From an uncultured Bacteroidales bacterium (GTDB taxonomy: Bacteria; Bacteroidota; Bacteroidia; Bacteroidales; P3), in assembly GCA_947165255.1 (NCBI GenBank), contig CAMUZR010000003.1:121865-185864 (forward strand): DNA of 64,000 nucleotides, read 5' to 3'. Below, one piece after another: positions 44,296-52,875 of this stretch. The position numbers and the translations under genes were made by a program. Each line of letters starts with the position of its first letter. The first letter of the stretch is position 1. A model generated the notes under the pieces. That model was not told where the DNA came from. It worked only from the letters and a program-made list of their open reading frames with translations, and did no database searches.

Positions 44296-44428
44296 AGGGG
44301 AAAATAAATCTGGCCGATTTGGAATTTGGTCCCAGCAGCGGAGGAAGGGCGATGTGGGGAGATACCGCCTGCGACAGCGGACGTTAGCGCCCGCGCACGG
44401 AAACGAAGTCCCAGAGAAACGGGCGAAG

Positions 44429-44449
44429 CCCGCGACGGAACGTCGCGGG
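44429..44449. repeat. GC-rich perfect hairpin
   Basis: CCCGCGACG-GAA-CGTCGCGGG, 9-bp stem with a 3-nt loop and no T run; REP-like. Confidence 0.6.
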
Positions 44450-44505
44450 CCTCGCTGTGTGTAGGATAAAACCTGGGTAGCAATAATGCCCGACAGGGCA
44501 CCCGC

Positions 44506-44585
44506 TTACTCTTCCTCGGCGGCAGCAAAGCATCATTGTGCTTTGCTCAATGTAGGCTTTGAGAAGGGTCTGCTGGTTATGCCAT
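44506..44585. repeat. EF-G 3'-end-like segment, copy B
   Basis: Closely resembles 42535-42616 and, in its core, the EF-G gene end at 45625-45679 (minus-strand peptide QQTLLKAYIEQ). It lies directly after the stop of the STAS-like gene and overlaps that stop by about 9 bp. Confidence 0.65.
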
Positions 44586-44867
44586 AGACAGATGGCGGCG
44601 CTGAAGGGCGGTAAGTACACTTTCGGATGCCATAGGATTAAGGCCACGGAAGGTGGTGTGTGACTTAAGCTCGGCAAGGGGCATGGTTAGCAAAAGTTTG
44701 GCGATGCACTCATCGGCAAACGAATTGCTCACAACATCCACGCCAGTAAAATCAAGCACGACAAGTTCGTTACTTGCCAGCAAAGGCATCAAGCGCTCGC
44801 GCACTTTCTGCCCCAAAGTCCGTGTGCCAAGGTTCTTGCCGAAGTCTATAAACTTAAATGTTACCAT
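44577..44867 (-). CDS. STAS-like (DUF4325) protein
   Basis: 96 residues. The core LVVLDFTGVDVVSNSFADEC resembles STAS-like domains of the DUF4325 type, in which an acidic strand-turn precedes a helix with Ser/Asn-Ser. The N-terminus begins MVTFKFIDFGKNLGTRTLG. Its start overlaps the 3' end of the ATPase gene by 7 bp, a strong sign of a two-gene unit. In better-studied systems STAS proteins are partners of GHKL kinases; phosphorylation here is speculation. Confidence 0.8.
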   Translation of the reverse strand: MVTFKFIDFGKNLGTRTLGQKVRERLMPLLASNELVVLDFTGVDVVSNSFADECIAKLLLTMPLAELKSHTTFRGLNPMASESVLTALQRRHLSMA

Positions 44868-45514
44868 AGTTCCTTCAATTCAATGTCATTCAAAAATGTC
44901 TCGTTGTATTGTTCCGCGACATTTGTGCGATTAGCTACAACCTCTGCGGGATTGATTTCTTTATCGGTTTGTAGTTTCAAATAAATAATGGTACCCTGCC
45001 AAATATCGCTTTGGAGGATGGTTGTTTCTCCATTTTGCAGCCGTAATGTATGACTGCCGGAACGGATGTCAAACCGCAGACCTGCGTCTCTGACAAGAAG
45101 CGATGTTGAGTAGAGGCCAAAACCCATTCCCTTTCCATCGGTAACCGAGTCTTGGATACACATCATAAGAGCTTCGGGTTCTGTCAGAGTGGCATATTTG
45201 TTATTTTCGGCCAACGAACTATGGATGCCTCGTCCATCGTCAGCCACAAGCATACTCAATATGTGTTCATCGGGGTTATAATGCGTGATGACTATGCCGA
45301 GCTCTTTCCCAGAATGTGTCAATACATTGTCAAGTATCTCGTAGAAACAGTAGTTCAGAGCCTGCAACAATGTGGTCTCAATATTGACATGCTGTGTCAG
45401 CGTTTCAATCACTCGCTGGTAGACATCATAAATGTTTTTCTCATCGAAAACGTCTATAGCAACATCGTTGCTATGTGATGTAAAATATTGTTTTATGAGC
45501 GTTGAAACATTCAT
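44861..45514 (-). CDS. GHKL-type ATP-binding protein (anti-sigma-kinase-like)
   Basis: 217 residues. The GHKL fold is visible: N box NYCFYEILDNVLTHSG, G1 LVADDGRGIHSS, G2 GKGMGFGLYSTSLLV. There is no receiver, HisKA or transmembrane segment, so it resembles serine/threonine-type anti-sigma kinases or the ATPase half of GHKL/STAS-like pairs. The N-terminal 55 residues (LIKQYFTSHSNDVAIDVFDE) are unique. It precedes the STAS-like gene with a 7-bp overlap and lies 113 bp from the EF-G gene end. Role in stress signalling or phage defence is possible but unproven. Confidence 0.8.
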   Translation of the reverse strand: MNVSTLIKQYFTSHSNDVAIDVFDEKNIYDVYQRVIETLTQHVNIETTLLQALNYCFYEILDNVLTHSGKELGIVITHYNPDEHILSMLVADDGRGIHSSLAENNKYATLTEPEALMMCIQDSVTDGKGMGFGLYSTSLLVRDAGLRFDIRSGSHTLRLQNGETTILQSDIWQGTIIYLKLQTDKEINPAEVVANRTNVAEQYNETFLNDIELKELW

Positions 45515-45545
45515 GTGGACATACTCTGTTCCTTTAATTTATTAG

Positions 45546-45577
45546 AAGCCGGAAGCCCCTCTCGGGGCTTCCGGCTT
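45546..45577. terminator. Perfect 14-bp hairpin between EF-G and the ATPase gene
   Basis: AAGCCGGAAGCCCC (45546-45559), loop TCTC, GGGGCTTCCGGCTT (45564-45577). No strong T run on the minus strand, so it is a likely but not certain terminator of the EF-G gene. Confidence 0.65.
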
Positions 45578-45627
45578 GTGAGGGTAATAATGGGTGCGGA
45601 CAGGGATGCCCGCGGTCCCAGTGGCTA

Positions 45628-47760
45628 CTATTCCTCGTCGGCAGCGGCTTCCTCGTAGGCTTTGAGGAGGGCCTGCTGGACGTCGGCGGGGACGAGCTCG
45701 TAGCTGCTGAAGGTCATGGTGAAGGTACCGCGGCCGCTGGTGAGGGAGCTCAGAGCGGTGCAGTAGCGGTTCATCTCGGCCAAGGGAGCTTTGGCGTGGA
45801 GGGTGGTGTATTTGCCCTCGGCGTCCATGCCCATGACGATGGCGCGGCGACCCTGAAGGTCGGTCATGACGCCACCCTGTGCCTCGGTGGGTACGGTGAC
45901 GGCAACGTCGTAGATAGGCTCTTTAATCTTAGGAGCAGCCTGCTTAAAGGCCTCGCGGAAGGCGGTACGGCCGGCAATCTTGAAAGCGGTCTCGTTGGAG
46001 TCCACGGGGTGCATCTTACCGTCGTAGATATTGACGACGATGTCGCGGGCGTAGGAACCGGTCAGAGGACCCTGCTCCATCTTCTCCATGATACCCTTGA
46101 GGATGGCGGGCATGAAGCGGGCGTCAATCGAGCCGCCCACGATGCAGTTGTTGAAGACCAGCTTGCCGCCCCACTCCAGCGGATACTCCTGGGTGTCGCG
46201 GATGGGGTACTTGGTCTGGTTGGGCATGCCATCATAGTAAGGCTCGATAAGCATGTGAACCTCGCCGAACTGGCCGCTGCCGCCCGACTGCTTCTTGTGA
46301 CGGTACATAGCTTCGGCGCTCTTGGTGATGGTCTCGCGGTAGGGGATATTGGGGGCGGTGAAGTTGACGGCCAGCTTATACTGGTTCTCGAAATACCACT
46401 TCACAGTATTGAGGTGCAACTCACCCTGGCAGCCGAGGATAACCTGGCGCAGCTCGCGGCTGTTTTCGAGCGTGAGGCTACGGTCGTAGGTGACCAAGTC
46501 TTTCAGGGCAGCGCCGACCTTCTCGTCGTCGTTGCTGTTGGCAGCCTTCACGGCGACGGTATAGATGGGTGCGGGGAATTCAATCTCAGCAACGGCATCG
46601 TCGGTATTTTTCGGAGTGGTGAGCGTATGGTTAATCTTAACGTCTTTCAGCTTGATAGTGCAGACGATGTCGCCGGCGCAAGCCTTCTCGACACGCTGGC
46701 GGTTATTGCCACTGCACACGAGCACCTGGCTGACACGTTCCTTACTCTGGTTGCAGGCGTTAATCACATCCTGGGCTTCGGCCAATTCACCGTCGTAGAT
46801 GCGGAGATAGGTTATCTCACCGAGGTTCTTGTCCTTAGCGCTCTTGAAGGCGAAGGCCACAGTGGGGTTGGCAGCGTCGCACTTCAACTCCTTGCCGCCT
46901 TTGGTCTTCTTAGCATCGGCCACCTCGCAGGGAGCGGGAACGTTCTGGCAGATGAATTCGAGCAGACGGTTGACGCCGAAATTCTCCTTAGCAGAGGTGC
47001 AAAGGATGGGGAAGAGGTCGCGTTTGTCAATAGCAAGCTTCAGGGCCTGGGTAAGTTCTTCGGGGGTAAGGTCACCGTTCTCAAAGTATTTCTCCATGAG
47101 GGCATCGTCGGCAGCGGCGGCTTCCTCAACGAGGGCCATGCGCATCTCCTCGGCCTTGTCGGCATACTGCGAAGGAATGTCAGCTTCGGTCATCTTGCCA
47201 TCAGTGAAGGTGAACATTTTGTTGGCAACGATATCGACCACCTGGTTAAAACCGAGACCGGCATTAGTGGGGAACTGCAGCACGGTGCACTTGCCACCGA
47301 AGTAGTCCTTCAGCTGGTTCACGGTGTCGTCGAAGTTGGCCTTCTCGGCATCGAGGTGGTTAACGACGAAGAGCATCGGGGTGTCGAGCTTGGCAGCGTA
47401 GCGGTTGGCAATCTCGGTGCCGACCTCAACACCACTCTGGGCGTTGACCACGACGACGGCAGCCTCGACCACGCTGAGGGCGCTGGCGAGCTCACCTTGG
47501 AAGTCGGCAAAGCCGGGCACATCAAGAATGTTCACCTTCTTGCCACCGAACTCGGTATACATGAGGGTGCTCTCCACGGAGTAGCCGCGGTCGTGCTCGA
47601 TGTCGCGATAGTCGCTGATAGTGTTTTTGCTGTCCACGCTGCCACGACGGTTGATAAGGCCGCCGCAGAAAGCCATGGCTTCGGCAATAGAGGTCTTGCC
47701 GCTCTTGGCGCCGCCCACGAGGGCGATGTTGCGAATGTCGTTAGTCTGGTAAATTTTCAT
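45628..47760 (-). CDS. Elongation factor G paralog (EF-G2-like) without the catalytic His
   Basis: 710 residues with all five EF-G domains. The G1 loop is GGAKSGKT (16-23; EF-G usually AHIDAGKT). Switch I has RGYSV (58-62) instead of RGITI. Switch II is DVPGF (80-84) instead of DTPGH, so the His that positions the hydrolytic water is Phe84. G4 is NHLD (134-137) instead of NKMD. Domain IV contains KKQSGGSGQFGEV. The features fit EF-G2 of Bacteroides, a paralog reported to support translation without GTPase activity. Hydrolysis here would be slow or absent; binding of GTP is still plausible. Confidence 0.85.
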   Translation of the reverse strand: MKIYQTNDIRNIALVGGAKSGKTSIAEAMAFCGGLINRRGSVDSKNTISDYRDIEHDRGYSVESTLMYTEFGGKKVNILDVPGFADFQGELASALSVVEAAVVVVNAQSGVEVGTEIANRYAAKLDTPMLFVVNHLDAEKANFDDTVNQLKDYFGGKCTVLQFPTNAGLGFNQVVDIVANKMFTFTDGKMTEADIPSQYADKAEEMRMALVEEAAAADDALMEKYFENGDLTPEELTQALKLAIDKRDLFPILCTSAKENFGVNRLLEFICQNVPAPCEVADAKKTKGGKELKCDAANPTVAFAFKSAKDKNLGEITYLRIYDGELAEAQDVINACNQSKERVSQVLVCSGNNRQRVEKACAGDIVCTIKLKDVKINHTLTTPKNTDDAVAEIEFPAPIYTVAVKAANSNDDEKVGAALKDLVTYDRSLTLENSRELRQVILGCQGELHLNTVKWYFENQYKLAVNFTAPNIPYRETITKSAEAMYRHKKQSGGSGQFGEVHMLIEPYYDGMPNQTKYPIRDTQEYPLEWGGKLVFNNCIVGGSIDARFMPAILKGIMEKMEQGPLTGSYARDIVVNIYDGKMHPVDSNETAFKIAGRTAFREAFKQAAPKIKEPIYDVAVTVPTEAQGGVMTDLQGRRAIVMGMDAEGKYTTLHAKAPLAEMNRYCTALSSLTSGRGTFTMTFSSYELVPADVQQALLKAYEEAAADEE

Positions 47761-47922
47761 TGTTAAAATATATATTAATTTTTATTATCTTCCTTATTAT
47801 AAACATATTGATGTGGAAAACAGAGGTCTTCCACGCCAAAGTAACGGATGGCAAAGATACAAACTTTTTTTGAATTAACGGCTAAGTTTGACGAATTATT
47901 TATCTATATCACAAAAAAAACG

Positions 47923-47930
47923 TACTTTTG
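47923..47930 (+). promoter_or_regulatory. -7 element of the flippase gene
   Basis: TACTTTTG, 84 bp before the ATG at 48015. An in-frame TTG at 47928 lies within it and is rejected as a start. Confidence 0.5.
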
Positions 47931-48014
47931 CACCCCGAAAAGGAAACGGAATTCCAAATCCGAATTTTGAGTTCCAAGTGGGGCAGCCTTCTCCGGCAAT
48001 GCAGAATTCAGAAG

Positions 48015-49547
48015 ATGGAATCCGAACAAATTCAACCACCTATGGGCGTTATAGCAAAGCAAAGTATCCGTGGCGCGATGGCCAACTACCTGGGAGTCCT
48101 CATCGGGGCAGTGACCACTTTTTTTGTGGTGACCGACCTGCTCACTCAGGAGGAAATAGGCCTCACGCGGGTGATGGTTGACGCAGCCATGCTTTTTTCG
48201 GGACTGGCCCAGCTGGGCACCAATGCCTCCATCCTCAAGTTCTACCCCCGCTTCAAGGACCCCGAAAGCCGCGACCACGGCTTCTTCGGTTGGACCCTCA
48301 TCCTACCCTTCTTCGGCTTCGTCATCATCGCTGCGCTTTTCTTTGCCTTCAAGGGCAGCATCATAGGCTTCTATGCCGAGAAGTCGCCCCTTCTCGTCGA
48401 CTATGCCTACCTCGTGCTTCCGCTCACTTTCTTCGTGCTGTACATGACAGTGTTCGAAACCAACGCCAGTGTGCTCCTACACATCGCTCTGCCCAAGTTT
48501 GTGCGCGAGGTGGTCATCCGGGTACTCAATCTGGCCGCCTATCTGCTCTACGGCCATCGGGTCATCTCCCTCGACCTCTTCGTCATCCTCTTCTGCTCCT
48601 CCTACGCCGTGGCCACGGTCATCAACTTCTGCTACCTGCTCACCCTCCGCCGCATCAGCTTCAAACCCGACTGGCAGTTTGTAGACAAACGCCTTTTCAA
48701 AGAGGTTGGCACCTACACGCTGGTAATGACTGCCGCCGTCCTCGCTGGCAACGTCAAACTGTTCAACACCATCTTTCTCGCCCACCAAACCCTGGCCTTG
48801 GCGGGCATCTATACAATAGCCAACTACATTGCCAACGTCATTGAGATTCCCTACCGCTCCCTTGGCGCCATCTCCAGCCCCGTCATCTCGCAGGCGGTGG
48901 CGGTGGGGGACATGCAGGAGGTGAACCGCCTTGGGCAGCAGGTGTCGCTCCATCAACTACTGGTGGCCAGCATGCTGCTTTTCTTCATCTGGATTAATCT
49001 TGAGCCACTGTTCGCCGTCATACCCAATGGGCAGGAGTTCGTCTCGGGCAGCGGGGTAGTGCTTTTCCTGGGCATTGCCAACATTCTCAACTCCACCTTC
49101 TGCATTGCCACCAACATACTCAACTTCTCCAAGCGGTACGCCTTCTCCCTGCTATTCATCATCCTGCTGACCCTCTCGGCCATCCTGCTCAACCTGTGGC
49201 TGATACCGCGCTGGAGCCTCACCGGCTCCGCCTGCGCCACCCTCTTTGCCTACCTAATTTATTTCGTGCCCCTGCTGACGTTTCTGTGGCGGCGGCTGGG
49301 GGTATCCCTTTTCTCCAAAAAACAGCTGTGGGTAGTGCTCTTCGCGCTGGTTCTTTTCGGGCTCAACGCACTATGGGAATGGGCACTTTCGCCCCTTTTT
49401 GCCCGCCTGGGCAGCGGCCTTGTGCCGGTGCTTCTCCAGGCATTGGTGCGCACCGGCGTTTTCGCCCTGGTGGCGTTTTTCACCATCCGCCGTATGCACA
49501 TCTCTCCCGAAGTAGACAAAATCATGCATTTCAAGCGCACCCAATAG
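48015..49547 (+). CDS. Polysaccharide flippase (MATE/MOP superfamily, Wzx-like)
   Basis: 510 residues from MESEQIQPPMGVIAKQSIRG, with 12-14 hydrophobic helices throughout (for example ILPFFGFVIIAALFFAFKG and LLASMLLFFIWINLEPLF). The pattern IAKQSIRGAMANYLGVLIG and the positive-inside loops fit polysaccharide-export flippases. It is preceded by an 84-nt leader and followed after 16 bp by the CotH-family gene, and is divergent from the EF-G gene. No glycosyltransferases are nearby, so the lipid-linked substrate is unknown. Confidence 0.85.
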   Translation: MESEQIQPPMGVIAKQSIRGAMANYLGVLIGAVTTFFVVTDLLTQEEIGLTRVMVDAAMLFSGLAQLGTNASILKFYPRFKDPESRDHGFFGWTLILPFFGFVIIAALFFAFKGSIIGFYAEKSPLLVDYAYLVLPLTFFVLYMTVFETNASVLLHIALPKFVREVVIRVLNLAAYLLYGHRVISLDLFVILFCSSYAVATVINFCYLLTLRRISFKPDWQFVDKRLFKEVGTYTLVMTAAVLAGNVKLFNTIFLAHQTLALAGIYTIANYIANVIEIPYRSLGAISSPVISQAVAVGDMQEVNRLGQQVSLHQLLVASMLLFFIWINLEPLFAVIPNGQEFVSGSGVVLFLGIANILNSTFCIATNILNFSKRYAFSLLFIILLTLSAILLNLWLIPRWSLTGSACATLFAYLIYFVPLLTFLWRRLGVSLFSKKQLWVVLFALVLFGLNALWEWALSPLFARLGSGLVPVLLQALVRTGVFALVAFFTIRRMHISPEVDKIMHFKRTQ

Positions 49548-49563
49548 TCCCCGTCCACATCCC

Positions 49564-51387
49564 ATGAAAGCCCGCCTCCGTCCTCTGGTCCTGCTCCTCT
49601 GTGCCTTACTTCCCTTAGGCGTTCCCGTCGCTGCCCAGGTGGCTTTCTCGCAGCCAGGCGGAATGTACGAGCATGCTTTCTCGCTCCGGCTGACGGCTCC
49701 CGACGGCCAGCAAATACGCTACACCACCGACGGCTCCACCCCCACCCTCGACGCACCCCTCTATCAGGGTCCGCTGACCCTATCCTCGGCGCTCTACTCC
49801 TCCCGCTCCCTCTACCTCATGCCCGACGCGCCCGACGCGCAGTGGAGCCCACCCTCCTCCGTCAGCCGCGCCATCGTGCTGCGCGCCCAAGCCTTCGACC
49901 CCCAGGGAAATCCCGTAGGGGCAACCGCCACCCACACCTATTTCGTCGCCGACCTTATGCAGCACCACCTCCAGCTGCCCGCCCTCTCCATCACCATCGA
50001 CCACCAGCAACTCTTCGGTGCCGACAGCGGCATATTCAGCCCCAACGGGTGGAGCCCCAACGACCAGTTTGGGTCGGGCAATTTCAACCAGCACGGCCGC
50101 GAGTGGGAGCGCCTGGCCCATGTGGAATTCTACGAGCTGGACAACCGCGGGTTCGCCCAGCCGCTGGGCGTCCGCGTCCACGGTGGCAAAACCCGCCAGC
50201 TGATGCAGAAACCGCTCAAACTCTACGCCCGCAAAGAGTACGGCAACAAAAAAATCAAATACCGCCTCTTCCAAGAAAAGCCCGACGACTCCTACAAGCG
50301 GCTCGTGCTGCGCCCCTTCTGTGCCGCCCTCACCGCCGCCGGCCTGCAGGACCTCCTGGCCCAGCGCATTGCCCAGCCGCTGAGGGTGCTCTCCCTGGCC
50401 TCGCGCCCGGTCTCACTCTTCATCAACGGCGAGTACTGGGGCATCTACTTCCTGCAGGAAGCGCCCGATGAGCGCCTCATCGAGCAAACCTATGGCGTCG
50501 AGCCCGACGAGGTCAACATCATGGGCGCGTGGTTCCAACTCGAAAACGGCAGCCCGCTCCCCTTCCAGCAAATGATGGAGTGGCTTCGCTCGGCCGACCT
50601 CTCCGACGATGTTCAGTACGACCATTTCAGCACCCTTTTCGACATAGACGACTTTATCGACTACCAACTCATCGAGTCCTTCATCGCCAACCAGGACTGG
50701 CCCGCCAACAACACCCGGTGCTTTCAGTATCACGACGCCCCCTGGCGCTGGATTTTCTACGACGGCGACGACTGTTTCACCGACATCGACCGCAACATGC
50801 CCTACTACGCCACCTTCCAAGGTCCCGAAACATGGCCCAGCTCGGCCGAGGCCACTCTCTTCTTGCGCAAACTGTTAGCGTCGCCACAGTTCGCCGAGCG
50901 TTTCGGACGCCGCCTGCACCAACTCATATCCACCACTTTCGACTACGACCACACTGCCCCCTTACTCAAGGCCATAGAGAAAGAACTCGCGCCCGAAATC
51001 GACTGGCAGTCCCAGCGTTTTGGCAAGCCGCAGGACCGCGACGAATGGGATTGGACCCTATATAACGTAGACAAATTCCTCAAACGGCGGCCAGCCGTCT
51101 TCCTCGAACAGTTCGATTCGCTCATTGCGCTGCACGATGCCGCCCACCGCTACCTCCTCTTCCCCAATCCCGCCCACGGCCAGCTCTACATTCAAAACAA
51201 TAGCGACCAAGCCGGTTGGGTCCAATGCCAGGTGCACGACCTCATGGGGCGCGTAGTCCTCTCCTCACGGCTCTACATGAATGCCCACCCCGCCCATGTG
51301 TGCCTGCCCGTCGAAGCGCTTCCTGCCGGCATCTACCTTCTCCGCTTTTCCAATTCCCCTGCCGCCTATCGCCTCATCATCCACTAA
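49564..51387 (+). CDS. CotH-family protein with hexosaminidase-type C-terminal module and T9SS domain
   Basis: 607 residues. A signal peptide ends near PVAAQ. Residues about 25-130 hold a CHB/HEX-C-like module (GGMYEHAFSLRLTA, IRYTTDGSTPTLDAPLYQ). Residues about 140-500 are CotH-kinase-like: VRVHGGKTRQLMQKPLKLYA, VSLFINGEYWGIYFLQEA, and the YDGDDCFTDIDRNM metal-binding stretch. The last 75 residues (LFPNPAHGQLYIQ, DLMGRVVLSS, LPAGIYLLRF) form a T9SS type A sorting domain. CotH relatives are atypical kinases; activity here is unproven. Confidence 0.85.
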   Translation: MKARLRPLVLLLCALLPLGVPVAAQVAFSQPGGMYEHAFSLRLTAPDGQQIRYTTDGSTPTLDAPLYQGPLTLSSALYSSRSLYLMPDAPDAQWSPPSSVSRAIVLRAQAFDPQGNPVGATATHTYFVADLMQHHLQLPALSITIDHQQLFGADSGIFSPNGWSPNDQFGSGNFNQHGREWERLAHVEFYELDNRGFAQPLGVRVHGGKTRQLMQKPLKLYARKEYGNKKIKYRLFQEKPDDSYKRLVLRPFCAALTAAGLQDLLAQRIAQPLRVLSLASRPVSLFINGEYWGIYFLQEAPDERLIEQTYGVEPDEVNIMGAWFQLENGSPLPFQQMMEWLRSADLSDDVQYDHFSTLFDIDDFIDYQLIESFIANQDWPANNTRCFQYHDAPWRWIFYDGDDCFTDIDRNMPYYATFQGPETWPSSAEATLFLRKLLASPQFAERFGRRLHQLISTTFDYDHTAPLLKAIEKELAPEIDWQSQRFGKPQDRDEWDWTLYNVDKFLKRRPAVFLEQFDSLIALHDAAHRYLLFPNPAHGQLYIQNNSDQAGWVQCQVHDLMGRVVLSSRLYMNAHPAHVCLPVEALPAGIYLLRFSNSPAAYRLIIH

Positions 51388-51393
51388 AACAAT

Positions 51394-51416
51394 AGGGCCG
51401 GCAATCTGCCAGCCCT
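51394..51416 (+). terminator. Hairpin downstream of the CotH-family gene
   Basis: AGGGCCGGC pairs with GCCAGCCCT (one mismatch, 5-nt loop), followed by TACCTTT; likely terminator, perhaps bidirectional. Confidence 0.65.
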
Positions 51417-51456
51417 ACCTTTAATCCATTTTATACCAGTAAGTTTAGTACTCACA

Positions 51457-52839
51457 CTATTCATCGCCCAGCGAAATGGCCAAGCCCACCTTAATGGGGT
51501 ATACCTCCTTGTCCATACCGGTGTTCACAGGCATGGTGGCCACCTGTGCAAAGGCATAAAAACGCTGCCAGCCGATGCTCAGGCGCGCATCCAGGCGGAA
51601 AGGATTCAGAATCTCCGCAGCGCTGGTCTTGTTATTATATTCGCCGGAATTATATTCGGCCTTGTACTTCAGGCCGGTGTGCTTGCCGTTGTAGTTCAAA
51701 CCCGGAATGGCAGCCAAGCCAATGAAGAAACTGCTACTGGCCGAGGGCGACCAACGCACCATCAGGGGCAGTTCGATATAGCGGGCCACCAGTCGGGTCG
51801 ACCACTGGCCGCCGTCGTCCGGGTAAACAATGCAAAACATGGTCGGCTGGTCGGCTCCCTGCAGCAGTGCCACGTAGTCGTGAGCAAACTTATACACGTC
51901 GGAGCCGTAACCCAAGCCCACTCCCAAGCGCCAGTGGCGGTTGACAAAGGGGTAGTAGACAGCCTCCAACTGATAGGAGGAGAAAGAAGTGTTCAGGGCG
52001 TAGCCGTCCGACATCCTCATCAGGCCGTTATAGGGGGTAGTGCCCCAGTTGTGGAAACCCCAGAGGAAGTCGAAGCGGAAGTCGGTCGCGTGGCCGTTGG
52101 CCTTCTTCTCGATACGTTCGGCCTTGTGGTCGGCAATCAGTTTGTCAACCGTCGGGGTACCCTCGCCATCCTGCAACACAGCGGCAAACTCGGTCTGTGC
52201 CATCTGGAGCGAATCCACAGACACATGGGCCTGGTCCTGCTCATACGAAGTCAGCTTGTCGCCCTTGCAGAAGGCCACGTTCACGTTGGCGTAGTCCTCA
52301 GCCTGCAGGCCAAGCTGGTCCACATGGCAGGGAACCGACATCGTCACCGTCGAGTAGTCCTCGGCCTTCAGAACGATATTCCGTGCCCTAACGGTGTCGG
52401 TGGAGGGCATGGCAATGATGTTCACCGTGCTGTAGTCCTCGGCCGACACGGACATTTTGGCCAATCTGGCTGGGCAAAGTATATCCACCTGCGCATAGTC
52501 CTCGGTGTTGATTTTAGTCGAAGCCTCCATCAGCAAGTGCAGGCGCAGTTTGGGACAGCCCGCAGGGATATTCAGTTTCAGCCTGTTACCGAGCCGGCCG
52601 CCGAGCGCATAGGTAAACCCCTTGGGGGCTTCGGTGAGAGTGGGGTCGCTGAACTCCAGATACTCCACCGAGTCGTTCACAATCTGCACCTTGCTGTAGC
52701 CCGAAAGCTGCACGGCTTCTAATTTTTGGGTGAAATGAATGCGAAACACTTTCAGGGTGTCGTCGTTGCCTGCCTTGGCGCCCAAGGTGGTGGCCATCAG
52801 CAGGGCTGCCAGTAAGAAAAACTTTGTTTTCATAGTCAA
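51457..52839 (-). CDS. Outer-membrane barrel protein with GIN-like N-terminal repeats
   Basis: 460 residues (start 52839, or the ATG at 52833). Signal peptide ends at GAKA. Residues about 35-220 form short beta repeats (TEDYAQVDI, SAEDYSTVNI, KAEDYSTVTM, QAEDYANVNV), as in GIN/DUF2807-type adhesin domains. The C-terminal half has alternating strands of an outer-membrane beta-barrel (QLEAVYYPFVNRHWRLGVGL, RFYAFAQVATMPVN). It is the third gene of the sigma/anti-sigma operon, 36 bp from the anti-sigma stop, so its expression is probably linked to that sigma factor. Confidence 0.75.
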   Translation of the reverse strand: MTMKTKFFLLAALLMATTLGAKAGNDDTLKVFRIHFTQKLEAVQLSGYSKVQIVNDSVEYLEFSDPTLTEAPKGFTYALGGRLGNRLKLNIPAGCPKLRLHLLMEASTKINTEDYAQVDILCPARLAKMSVSAEDYSTVNIIAMPSTDTVRARNIVLKAEDYSTVTMSVPCHVDQLGLQAEDYANVNVAFCKGDKLTSYEQDQAHVSVDSLQMAQTEFAAVLQDGEGTPTVDKLIADHKAERIEKKANGHATDFRFDFLWGFHNWGTTPYNGLMRMSDGYALNTSFSSYQLEAVYYPFVNRHWRLGVGLGYGSDVYKFAHDYVALLQGADQPTMFCIVYPDDGGQWSTRLVARYIELPLMVRWSPSASSSFFIGLAAIPGLNYNGKHTGLKYKAEYNSGEYNNKTSAAEILNPFRLDARLSIGWQRFYAFAQVATMPVNTGMDKEVYPIKVGLAISLGDE

Positions 52840-52875
52840 ACTTTTTATTATTACGTTATTATTTCGAAATCAAAT

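Larger units (their letters stand above)
44003..44505. other. Intergenic region with REP-like hairpins, no gene
   Basis: About 500 bp without a credible gene. It contains the hairpin repeats at 44201-44295 and a perfect 9-bp hairpin CCCGCGACG/CGTCGCGGG (44429-44449). Confidence 0.6.

Noticed and set aside
45796..47766. 656-codon open frame antisense to the EF-G gene
   Set aside because: It covers the EF-G gene exactly, has no family features, and open antisense frames are common with this codon usage.
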